In this document: positions 1-5,440 of the stretch, piece by piece
Layout of the letters: every line of letters starts with the position of its first letter
Numbering within the stretch: the stretch's first letter is position 1
Assembly: GCA_003535455.1 (NCBI GenBank)
Contig: DOHD01000141.1
Location: 1-5,440, forward strand
Length of the DNA: 5,440 nucleotides
Origin: Acidimicrobium sp.
GTDB lineage: Bacteria; Actinomycetota; Acidimicrobiia; Acidimicrobiales; Ilumatobacteraceae
Direction: 5' to 3'
The notes under the pieces: generated by a model
Database searches by the model: none
Told to the model about the DNA's origin: nothing
Seen by the model: only the letters and a program-made list of their open reading frames with translations
Made by a program: the position numbers and the translations under genes

Positions 1-832
1 CAAATTCGACACTGCCATCCTCGCGATCGCGAATCACAGACCTCTCGCCAAACTCACGTCGCACACCGGCCGCCAGCGATGCATCAACCAACACCACGGC
101 CGTCGTCACTTCGCCATCACCCGCTGCCAACATTTGTTTTTCTGTCGGCACGGCGGCTGCCACATCAAAATCAACGGGTGTCTTAAACGCACGCGCCTCG
201 CCCGCAACAACCGAGCCTTCAATTCGATCAACGCGAAAAACTCGTTTGTCTCGACGCAAATGATCAAAACCGATGATGTACCAAAAGCCGTTGCGCGAAA
301 GCATGCCATACGGGTCGACTTGTCGCTTCTCGCCCTTGTAATCAAAATTCAACGTCTTACGTTTCATCACCGCGTCGGTGATCGTGCCCATGTTCTCGTC
401 GACCAATCCAATATTCACGCTCATCGCGGCTTTGCCCAAAATTCTTTCACCACCGAGTTTCCAAAGCGCTTCTTCACCATGCTGAGCGCCCAAGTGCACG
501 GTTGCCACCGCCAATTGCAGAGCCATGCGCTCTTCTTGAGTCAGTCGCAAATCGCTGAGTTCGTAATTCGATCGATTCACCCAATATGTAACTTCGCCGG
601 CTGCGTCTCCGCCAAGGGTCTTGGTCTCGATCGGAATCCCCATTTCGCGCAACGCCGCTTTGTCGCGTTCAAACGCCGCACGAGCCGCCTCATCGCTTTC
701 GGGATACTGCTTGCCCAACTCTTGACGCACCTGGCGCAAAGTCAGGGGTTTTGCTCGATCAACAAGCAAGGCCAGCAGATTCATCATTCGCTCTGCTTGC
801 GAAACTTTCACAGCTGTGAATCCAACGGGCAT
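1..832 (-). CDS. WYL-domain transcriptional regulator, PafB-like (3' end cut by window edge)
   Basis: Reading the minus strand from the ATG at 832-830 gives 277 uninterrupted codons to the left edge, so the gene is incomplete at its C-terminus. Residues about 10-70 look like the N-terminal helix-turn-helix region of WYL regulators (AERMMNLLALLVDRAKPLT, then RQVRQEL). The WYL domain lies around 150-215, with a YGMLSRNGFWYII core (W184, Y185, I186 in place of W-Y-L) followed by RVFRVDRI. Family members are about 320-330 residues long, so roughly 50 residues, the C-terminal WCX-type extension, should lie outside the window. PafB/PafC proteins in actinobacteria regulate DNA-damage genes and WYL domains bind nucleic acid ligands or DNA. 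Which targets this one controls cannot be told here. There is no Shine-Dalgarno sequence before the ATG. An in-frame GTG at 811 (codon 8) is an alternative start, but TACGCT at 839-844 favours the ATG. Upstream is pgi, 76 bp away on the same strand. Family assignment is firm; the PafB subgroup is likely. Confidence 0.87.
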   Translation of the reverse strand, partial: MPVGFTAVKVSQAERMMNLLALLVDRAKPLTLRQVRQELGKQYPESDEAARAAFERDKAALREMGIPIETKTLGGDAAGEVTYWVNRSNYELSDLRLTQEERMALQLAVATVHLGAQHGEEALWKLGGERILGKAAMSVNIGLVDENMGTITDAVMKRKTLNFDYKGEKRQVDPYGMLSRNGFWYIIGFDHLRRDKRVFRVDRIEGSVVAGEARAFKTPVDFDVAAAVPTEKQMLAAGDGEVTTAVVLVDASLAAGVRREFGERSVIRDREDGSVEF

Positions 833-838
833 ATCAAC

Positions 839-844
839 AGCGTA
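839..844 (-). promoter_or_regulatory. Candidate -10 box (TACGCT) for leaderless WYL-regulator mRNA
   Basis: Read on the minus strand, TACGCT fits TANNNT and ends six bases before the ATG at 832, which would place transcription start at or next to the start codon. A TTGGTC at 862-867, 17 bases further upstream, resembles the first half of a -35 box. No Shine-Dalgarno sequence lies between. The function is inferred. Confidence 0.4.
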
Positions 845-908
845 GGCGCAGACACATGGCCGACCAAGCAACTGATCTTCTAGTTATCTCCCTGACACTT
901 GGTCGCAA

Positions 909-2516
909 TTACCTCTTTGACTTCAACTGGCGATACTTATCGATCAGGCTTTTTGTCGAAGAGTCATTGACTGCCGAGTTGCTTTGGTTTATCTGCTTAT
1001 TAATTTCGACCGACAACGACTTTCCGAGTTCGACGCCCCATTGATCAAAACTATTTATTTGCGCGATTACGCCGTGCACAAAAACTCTGTGTTCATAAAG
1101 CGCGATCAAAGCACCTAAAGTTCGCGGGTTCAGCGATTTTGCCAGCAGAGTCGTCGAAGGTCGATTGCCTTTCATCGCACGATGTCGCGCAGCCGTCGAA
1201 ACGCTTTCTGGGTTTTGTGCTTCGCCAAACGCCAATGCCTTGGCTTGGGCAAACATGTTCGCCATCAGCGCATCATGCGATTCGGCGTCGACATTCGGCA
1301 ACTGCGCAAATCCAATAAATTCAACCGGCACGATCTGCGTGCCTTGATGCAGCATCTGCATAAACGCGTGCTGCGAATTTGTGCCTACCCCGCCCCAGAC
1401 AACCGCAGAGGTGGCGATCTCTGTTGGCTCGCCATTTTGGCGCACCGACTTGCCGTTGCTCTCCATGATCAACTGCTGCAGGTAACTCGGCAAAAGTCGC
1501 ATTGCCGACGCATACGGCAATATTGCCTGACTCGAATACCGACGAGTTCCAAAGTTGAACACATCGATCAGACCCAAAATCAGCGTGATGTTCTCTTCTG
1601 GTTCGGTTGTCTGCATCTGTTCGTCGACGCTTCGCATTCCATCCAAAAACTCTTCAAACGCCCCGAACCCAAAAGCGATGATCGGTGCCAAACTCATCGC
1701 CGAGGCGATCGAATAACGTCCGCCAACCCATGGCCAAATCTGAAATTCATTTTTCGCGGTTACACCAGCGATACGGGCCTGTTGGGTGTTCGCCGAAACC
1801 ACCACAAAGTGCTCGGCCAATATTTCGCTCTCAACTGCGACACCGAGACTTTTTGCCAGCCATTGTCGTGCGATACGCGCGTTGGCGAGAGTCTCGGCGG
1901 TCTTGAACGACTTCGAACAAACGACAAACAGTGTCTCGTGCGGTCTACATTGCCCAAGGGTGGCGTTTATCTCGGTCGAATCGATGTTGGCCACGAAGTG
2001 GCACTCAATTTCACTTCTATGGCTCGCACTCAGTGCGTCATAAATCAACGCCGGCCCGAGGTCGCTGCCACCAATTCCGATGTTGACAACTTTCTTGAAT
2101 CTTTTTTCTTGACGCACTTTTTCGACAAAGCGCTTCAATTTTTCGAGTTCGGTGTGCACTTGCGCCACGACGTCGTGACCGTCAACGACAAGTTTTGTCG
2201 TCGCATCGGCACGCAAAATAGTGTGCAAAGCCGCCTGATTTTCGGTGAAGTTTATTTTTGCACCACCACACATCTCGACAAATCTTTCGACGACTCTCGC
2301 CGTTTTTGCCAACTGCAGCAAATTTTTCAGAGCAGGTTGATCAACCAACTGTTTTGAAAAGTCGACGACAATTTCAGAATCACCATCGCTCAGGGTTTTG
2401 GTCATATTTACGACGCGAGCTTTGTCTTGTTCAAACAAATCGCTCAATAAAGCGTTGCCGGTGCGCTCAGAGTCGGCCAAAACGTGCAGCCACAACCTCG
2501 AGACATCGTCAGCCAT
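909..2516 (-). CDS. pgi: Glucose-6-phosphate isomerase
   Basis: This cytoplasmic enzyme interconverts glucose 6-phosphate and fructose 6-phosphate in glycolysis and gluconeogenesis. The 535-residue product is close to the 549 of Escherichia coli Pgi. Hallmarks in order are NIGIGGSDLGP (145-155) and CSKSFKTAET (200-209), which form the sugar-phosphate site; WVGGRYS (263-269); MESNGKSV (351-358) with the catalytic Glu352; GTNSQHAF (378-385) with His383; and NSFDQWGVELGK (488-499) with Lys499. All three catalytic residues of the family are therefore present. Non-catalytic positions near the two family signatures differ from the usual residues: IWPWVGGR where WDWVGGR is common, and GVIAQINSF where GVIW is common. 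The ATG at 2516 gives a normal N-terminus. It is preceded by TAGCCT and seven bases with no Shine-Dalgarno sequence. The gene is divergent from the rarD-like gene (32 bp) and is followed on its own strand by the WYL regulator gene after 76 bp, with no clear terminator between them. Confidence 0.97.
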   Translation of the reverse strand: MADDVSRLWLHVLADSERTGNALLSDLFEQDKARVVNMTKTLSDGDSEIVVDFSKQLVDQPALKNLLQLAKTARVVERFVEMCGGAKINFTENQAALHTILRADATTKLVVDGHDVVAQVHTELEKLKRFVEKVRQEKRFKKVVNIGIGGSDLGPALIYDALSASHRSEIECHFVANIDSTEINATLGQCRPHETLFVVCSKSFKTAETLANARIARQWLAKSLGVAVESEILAEHFVVVSANTQQARIAGVTAKNEFQIWPWVGGRYSIASAMSLAPIIAFGFGAFEEFLDGMRSVDEQMQTTEPEENITLILGLIDVFNFGTRRYSSQAILPYASAMRLLPSYLQQLIMESNGKSVRQNGEPTEIATSAVVWGGVGTNSQHAFMQMLHQGTQIVPVEFIGFAQLPNVDAESHDALMANMFAQAKALAFGEAQNPESVSTAARHRAMKGNRPSTTLLAKSLNPRTLGALIALYEHRVFVHGVIAQINSFDQWGVELGKSLSVEINKQINQSNSAVNDSSTKSLIDKYRQLKSKR

Positions 2517-2523
2517 TGATTTA

Positions 2524-2529
2524 AGGCTA
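2524..2529 (-). promoter_or_regulatory. Candidate -10 box (TAGCCT) for pgi
   Basis: On the minus strand, TAGCCT is followed by TAAATCA and then the pgi ATG, a seven-base gap that suits a leaderless start. No convincing -35 box and no Shine-Dalgarno sequence are visible. The spacer shared with the rarD-like gene is only 32 bp, leaving little room for an untranslated leader. Confidence 0.38.
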
Positions 2530-2534
2530 CTGAC

Positions 2535-2540
2535 TAGGGT
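2535..2540 (+). promoter_or_regulatory. rarD: Candidate -10 box (TAGGGT) or ribosome site for the rarD-like gene
   Basis: TAGGGT fits TANNNT and ends eight bases before the ATG at 2549. The overlapping AGGGTG (2536-2541, seven bases from the ATG) could instead be a weak Shine-Dalgarno sequence. It cannot serve as both for the same transcript, so the two readings predict different mRNA 5' ends. No -35 box is evident. Confidence 0.33.
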
Positions 2541-2548
2541 GATTAGCC

Positions 2549-3436
2549 ATGCCTAAATCATCTGAACGCTCGGGCATCGCCTATGCATTTGGCGCTTACA
2601 TCACTTGGGGATTTCTCACAATTTATTGGAAGTTTTTAAAAGACTTCAATGCGTTTGAACTAATCGGTTGGCGAATCGTTACGTCGGCAGTCGTGCTACT
2701 GGCGATACTTCTCTACAACAAACAATTGCGCAACCTCGCCGCAGCGTTACGCGACAAACGCGTGCGCAAAATCATCGGGGTTGCCAGCATCATGCTTGCA
2801 ATTAACTGGACAACTTATGTCTGGGCCGTTGTTCACGATCATGTTCTCGAAACAGCCCTCGGCTATTTCATTGCGCCAATCTTCACGATGTTGATCGGCT
2901 TCATCGTGCTACGCGAGCCGGTACGCAATTCGCATCGCATCATTATTTTTCTGGCGTCGATTGCGATCGCAATATTGACATATTCATACGGTCAACCACC
3001 GTGGCGCGCTCTGTTGATTGCATCATCATGGAGCGTCTACGGATTCTTGAAAAAAAAGATCAAGTTGTCCAGCCTCGAAAGTTTGTCGGGCGAGGTTGTT
3101 GCGTTGACTCTTCCGGCGATTGGGCTCGTGGTCGTTACTTTTGACCGCACAGATTCTGTGGTCAACATGGCCTCGGGCATCGAATGGTTACTGGTGTTGT
3201 TCACGGGGCTGATGACGGCGATTCCCCTGTTGATGTTCGGTGCCGCATCTCGTCGCGTTCGTCTCAGCGTTCTCGGACCGATGCAATATTTGGTTCCGAC
3301 ATTCAATTTTTTACTCGGTTGGCTGGTCTACAACGAAGAGCTCAACGCATTTCGAGTTCTCGGCTTTGCTTTTGTGTGGGTCGGTCTGGCGATTTTTTTC
3401 ATCGACTCGTTAAAGTCGACAAAAACCAACAACTAG
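2549..3436 (+). CDS. rarD: RarD-type EamA/DMT-superfamily membrane transporter
   Basis: The 295-residue product matches the usual size of RarD proteins (about 295-300) and is very hydrophobic, consistent with ten membrane segments made of two repeated EamA halves. Recognisable RarD blocks are AYITWGFLTIYWKFLKDFNA (16-35), followed by the WR of WRIVTS; NWTTYVWAV with HVLETALGYFIAP (86-110); TAIPLLMFGAASRR (223-236); and LGPMQYLVPTFNFLLGW (242-258) with an EE before the last segment. A cluster KFLKKKIK near 167-172 marks the loop between the halves. The name comes from a chloramphenicol-sensitivity phenotype; the true substrate of the family is uncertain and none can be inferred here. The ATG at 2549 has an AGGGTG at 2536-2541 that could serve as a Shine-Dalgarno sequence, but the same bases form a TAGGGT -10 candidate. 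It is divergent from pgi and convergent with the tetR-type gene, its TAG stop overlapping that gene's stop. Family call is strong; the gene name is by subfamily resemblance. Confidence 0.9.
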   Translation: MPKSSERSGIAYAFGAYITWGFLTIYWKFLKDFNAFELIGWRIVTSAVVLLAILLYNKQLRNLAAALRDKRVRKIIGVASIMLAINWTTYVWAVVHDHVLETALGYFIAPIFTMLIGFIVLREPVRNSHRIIIFLASIAIAILTYSYGQPPWRALLIASSWSVYGFLKKKIKLSSLESLSGEVVALTLPAIGLVVVTFDRTDSVVNMASGIEWLLVLFTGLMTAIPLLMFGAASRRVRLSVLGPMQYLVPTFNFLLGWLVYNEELNAFRVLGFAFVWVGLAIFFIDSLKSTKTNN

Positions 3437-4059
3437 ACAGAAGTCGAAACCCTGAAGGCAACACCCGAAAGCAACAGCTTCATCGACTTGATCAACTCGG
3501 CGGTGCGCTTGGCGTCGCGATAGACCATATTGAATCTCGCCAAACCAGCCAAGACGACCATCAACATATCTTCGAGCGATCGAGCCGATATCTCGGGGTT
3601 GACTTCTCCGCGCGCAACGGCGTTTTCAGACAAGGCGAGCAGAATCTTGCCAATCTGACCGCTCATCGGCATGACGGCTTTCATTAATTCTGGGTGTCTG
3701 TGAGCTTCAGCCGAAACGCTCAACACGAACGAAACAACCGCAGGTTCGCGCCGAGTCAACGCCGCCAGTGCGTCGACCATGTTCGAAATATTTTCGGTGA
3801 TGTCACGCTCGACATTCACCGAGTCTTCGATCGTCTTGCACACCAATTTCTGAACATCCACAAATACCGCGACATACATGTCGACTTTTGACGGAAAGTA
3901 GTGATAAATCGCGGCCGTGGTTATGCCCACAGATTTGGCGAGACTTTTGTTCGTCGTGGCGTCAAAACCCTCGGTCGCAAAACTTCGTCGCGCTTCAACC
4001 AAAAGTCGATTGCGCGTATCGACGCCATCACAGGCGTGCGGACGACCTAATTTTGACAT
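3433..4059 (-). CDS. TetR/AcrR-family transcriptional regulator
   Basis: The 208-residue product has the normal length and layout of a TetR-family repressor. The N-terminal DNA-binding domain covers about residues 15-62: RNRLLVEARRSFATEGFDAT leads into the helix-turn-helix TTNKSLAKSVGITTAAIYHY and FPSK (35-58). This is the family's best conserved block. Residues 65-208 are an all-helical ligand-binding and dimerisation region whose sequence gives no hint of the ligand. It is the last gene of a minus-strand run, 17 bp after the alpha/beta hydrolase stop, so it is probably co-transcribed with the hydrolase and the L,D-transpeptidase. It may also have its own promoter, since TATCGT ends six bases before the ATG. 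An inverted repeat TAACG-N6-CGTTA at 4064-4079 covers that hexamer and could be an autoregulatory operator. No Shine-Dalgarno sequence is visible. Its stop overlaps the stop of the rarD-like gene. Whether it controls the hydrolase, the transporter or distant genes is open. Confidence 0.93.
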   Translation of the reverse strand: MSKLGRPHACDGVDTRNRLLVEARRSFATEGFDATTNKSLAKSVGITTAAIYHYFPSKVDMYVAVFVDVQKLVCKTIEDSVNVERDITENISNMVDALAALTRREPAVVSFVLSVSAEAHRHPELMKAVMPMSGQIGKILLALSENAVARGEVNPEISARSLEDMLMVVLAGLARFNMVYRDAKRTAELIKSMKLLLSGVAFRVSTSV

Positions 4060-4063
4060 GCGA

Positions 4064-4079
4064 TAACGATAGAGCGTTA
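4064..4079. promoter_or_regulatory. Inverted repeat, possible TetR operator
   Basis: TAACG (4064-4068) and CGTTA (4075-4079) are exact inverted repeats around a six-base spacer. They span the gap between the hydrolase stop and the tetR start and cover the candidate -10 box. TetR-type repressors commonly bind palindromes of about this size over their own promoter. The arms are only 5 bp, so chance is possible. Confidence 0.3.
4066..4071 (-). promoter_or_regulatory. Candidate -10 box (TATCGT) for the tetR-type gene
   Basis: On the minus strand, TATCGT ends six bases before the ATG at 4059, within the 17-bp gap after the hydrolase stop. It would give tetR an internal leaderless promoter in addition to read-through from the hydrolase gene. 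No Shine-Dalgarno sequence and no clear -35 box are seen. Confidence 0.35.
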
Positions 4080-4976
4080 GCTACGCAAAATCCGAGTCAG
4101 AACTTGGGCCAATTCGACCGGTCTGTCACCTTGCACAGAGTGCCCCGCTCCGTCGATTACGACAACTTCGACCCCTGGCTTGCGACGCCTGAGCTCGGCG
4201 ACATCGGCATCGTCGACGACTGGTGAAATACCGCCGCGCACAAGGGTCATCTCTGACTCAAGATTTGCGATCACCGTCCATAGCTCTGAAATTCGATCAA
4301 GTCGCTTCGCCGAATCTTCTTTCGACGGATGCGTGGAGCGGTCGTATCGCCATTGCCACGAGCCGTCGTCAAGTTGTTTGGCATTGTGCAAGATGCCACG
4401 ACGCAATGAACTTTCGCTGCGAGTCGGGTTGTGCTCGATCGTGCGTTTTAGTAATTCTTCAAAACTGGCAAAAGACTGCGGCCCATTAACAAAATCTGTT
4501 ATCGCCTTCGATTTTTCAGAGTTCACACCCGGCGTAATATCGACGACGACGATTCGCGCGGCGAGATCGGGTCGCATGCCAGCCAAAGCCACCGTCGTCA
4601 AACCACCGAGCGACATGCCGACGATCAGTTTTGCTTGCGGTGCCCAAGTTTCGATTGCCGTGGCGACGTCATGCGCTAATACTCCTGGCTCGTAGTTGCC
4701 GTCTTTGCGCCACGAAGAATGACCATGGCCCGGCATGTCGATGGCGATTGCCGAAATGCCCATCGCCAAAATAACCGTGTCCCAAGTGTGGGCGTTTTGT
4801 GCGCTGCCATGCACGAACAAAACTTCTGGCGCGCTACTGCCCCACTTCAACGCGCTCAGTGTTCGGCCGTCTTCGAGTTGCATTGCAATTCGAGAGACGC
4901 TTGGAAGTTTCGCGATTTTTAGACCATATTCAGAGATGTTCTCGCCAAACATCGAAAACTCGTCGTATTTCATCAT
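4077..4976 (-). CDS. Alpha/beta hydrolase fold protein
   Basis: The 299-residue product has a complete alpha/beta hydrolase core. VLFVHGSAQNAHTW (52-65) holds the HG oxyanion-hole motif. AIDMPGHGHSSW (78-89) is the conserved DxPGHGxS loop. VGMSLGG (119-125) is the nucleophile elbow with Ser122. GAGHSVQGDRP (276-286) carries the catalytic His279. The acid is less certain: Asp146 in VVDITPG or one of Asp255/256/258 after LVRGGISPVV are the candidates. Residues about 150-235 form the lid or cap region. Such proteins are esterases, lipases, dehalogenases, epoxide hydrolases or C-C bond hydrolases; nothing here fixes the substrate. There is no signal peptide, so it is probably cytoplasmic. Two consecutive ATGs (4974-4976 and 4971-4973) are possible starts. 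The first overlaps the TGA of the upstream L,D-transpeptidase gene in an ATGA arrangement, indicating translational coupling. The tetR-type gene follows 17 bp downstream. Confidence 0.9.
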   Translation of the reverse strand: MMKYDEFSMFGENISEYGLKIAKLPSVSRIAMQLEDGRTLSALKWGSSAPEVLFVHGSAQNAHTWDTVILAMGISAIAIDMPGHGHSSWRKDGNYEPGVLAHDVATAIETWAPQAKLIVGMSLGGLTTVALAGMRPDLAARIVVVDITPGVNSEKSKAITDFVNGPQSFASFEELLKRTIEHNPTRSESSLRRGILHNAKQLDDGSWQWRYDRSTHPSKEDSAKRLDRISELWTVIANLESEMTLVRGGISPVVDDADVAELRRRKPGVEVVVIDGAGHSVQGDRPVELAQVLTRILRS

Positions 4977-5440
4977 GGCGAAGTTGATGACGAGCTCGTA
5001 GAAGCAACCGTTGTCGTCGTCACCGAACCAACAGTAGTTAAAGTCGGCAAACTTATCGGCGAACTTGTCGGCGAAACAGACGTCACGGCACTCGGCACCG
5101 TAGTCACAGCAATCGTCGTATAGTTCGGGTCTGGTTTGTCAAACGGTGGGATCGGCGAACCATATTCTTCTGGTTCTTTGATGCCGTCAAAAACATAAAC
5201 GCGGTCGCCGTATGCGACAAGTGCCGGAAAGTATCTGGCAACCGACATCGGTATTCGCACACAACCGTGAGAGGCGGGTTTGAGCGGCACAAGAATCGCC
5301 CCGTGCACGGCGATGTTGTAGTTGAAATAAACGGGGTTATAGAGCGAGCCGAGTTTTGTTTCACGCATACCCGAACGACGATTGTAAAAATAAAAGATAC
5401 CTGCCGGCGTCACCGCTTCACCGCAGACGCCGACCTTGAT
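4973..5440 (-). CDS. L,D-transpeptidase (YkuD domain), 5' part outside the window
   Basis: The minus-strand frame is open to the right edge, giving the last 155 residues of a larger protein. A GTG at 5413 is open to use as a start but lies inside the catalytic domain, so it is unlikely to be the real one. Visible YkuD features, numbered from the edge, are TPAGIFYFY (11-19), NIAVHGAILVP (42-52) with His46, and PASHGCVRIP (55-64) with the nucleophile Cys61, then YGDRVYVFD near 77-85 closing the domain. Such enzymes make 3-3 peptide cross-links in peptidoglycan or anchor proteins to it, outside the membrane, so a signal peptide or membrane anchor is expected in the missing N-terminus. The catalytic domain is followed by a Pro-rich stretch (91-106) and a 48-residue tail (108-155) with 28 Ser/Thr and no charged residue. 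The stop overlaps the hydrolase start (ATGA), so it heads at least the visible part of a three-gene operon. Confidence 0.9.
   Translation of the reverse strand: MKVGVCGEAVTPAGIFYFYNRRSGMRETKLGSLYNPVYFNYNIAVHGAILVPLKPASHGCVRIPMSVARYFPALVAYGDRVYVFDGIKEPEEYGSPIPPFDKPDPNYTTIAVTTVPSAVTSVSPTSSPISLPTLTTVGSVTTTTVASTSSSSTSP
5043..5078. repeat. Imperfect 12-bp tandem repeat, three units, inside the L,D-transpeptidase tail
   Basis: Units are GTCGGCAAACTT (5043-5054), ATCGGCGAACTT (5055-5066) and GTCGGCGAAACA (5067-5078). Read in the gene's frame on the minus strand they give a four-residue period with proline at 124, 128 and 132 (SPTS, SPIS, LPT). The repeat keeps the reading frame, so length changes in whole units would lengthen or shorten the tail without breaking the gene. 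Confidence 0.7.

Noticed and set aside
134..883. A 249-codon open frame on the plus strand
   Set aside because: It is antisense to the WYL regulator, which has a coherent helix-turn-helix and WYL domain. The plus-strand translation resembles nothing I recognise.
833..908. A terminator or small RNA in the pgi-WYL gap
   Set aside because: No stem-loop followed by a T run is visible in these 76 bases, only the candidate promoter elements already listed.
1182..2357. A 391-codon open frame on the plus strand
   Set aside because: It lies wholly opposite pgi, whose protein is unmistakable over the same bases. The translation is rich in Arg, His and Cys, shows no domain, and reflects how rarely the pgi strand uses codons that read as stops in reverse.
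3402..3419. Hairpin TCGACT-CGTTAA-AGTCGA near the end of the rarD-like gene as a terminator
   Set aside because: The 6-bp stem is inside the coding region and is followed by A-rich, not T-rich, sequence on both strands, so it does not fit an intrinsic terminator in either direction.
3184..3687. A 167-codon plus-strand open frame crossing the rarD/tetR junction
   Set aside because: It overlaps the end of the transporter in another frame and the end of the tetR-type gene on the other strand. Both of those proteins are well supported and this one shows no family features.
4180..4695. A 171-codon plus-strand open frame
   Set aside because: It is opposite the alpha/beta hydrolase, whose motifs are all intact. 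It is a shadow frame.
4973..5413. GTG at 5413 as the true start of the L,D-transpeptidase
   Set aside because: The frame stays open to the window edge with sequence that fits the YkuD domain, and a secreted enzyme would need a signal peptide upstream. The gene is cut by the window instead.

Overview
The window reads as ordinary, densely packed bacterial chromosome, most likely from an actinobacterium. The pointers are a PafB-type WYL regulator, an L,D-transpeptidase with the short His-to-Ser spacing I associate with actinobacterial homologues, and start regions with no Shine-Dalgarno sequence but an actinobacterial-type TANNNT box next to the ATG. Base composition is near 50 % GC by eye, low for classical high-GC actinobacteria. 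A moderate-GC Acidimicrobiia or freshwater/marine actinobacterium would fit, but this is inference and I cannot place it more precisely.

Layout from left to right. A WYL-domain transcriptional regulator on the minus strand runs off the left edge (1-832). Glucose-6-phosphate isomerase (pgi, 909-2516, minus) lies upstream of it on the same strand, 76 bp away. A 32-bp divergent spacer then separates pgi from a RarD-type EamA/DMT transporter (2549-3436, plus). That gene meets a TetR-family regulator (3433-4059, minus) tail to tail, the two stop codons sharing one CTAG. Upstream of tetR on the minus strand are an alpha/beta hydrolase (4077-4976) and an L,D-transpeptidase that enters from the right edge (4973-5440). 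These two overlap by ATGA, and the hydrolase is 17 bp from tetR, so ldt, hydrolase and tetR look like one operon. No stretch over 300 bp lacks a gene. I see no RNA gene, insertion sequence, CRISPR array or convincing intrinsic terminator.

Roles. Pgi is central glycolysis/gluconeogenesis. The L,D-transpeptidase acts on peptidoglycan outside the membrane. The hydrolase, TetR protein and RarD carrier have recognisable folds but unknown substrates. Gene order alone does not prove that they work together.

I found no evidence of a wholly new system. The most interesting signal is that all four genes whose starts are not overlapped by another gene have a TANNNT hexamer ending 6-8 nt before the ATG, which suggests leaderless transcription. 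Also worth a second look are an uncharged, Ser/Thr-rich C-terminal tail on the L,D-transpeptidase built partly from a 12-bp tandem repeat, a palindrome over the tetR start that could be an operator, and the shared CTAG stop between rarD and tetR.
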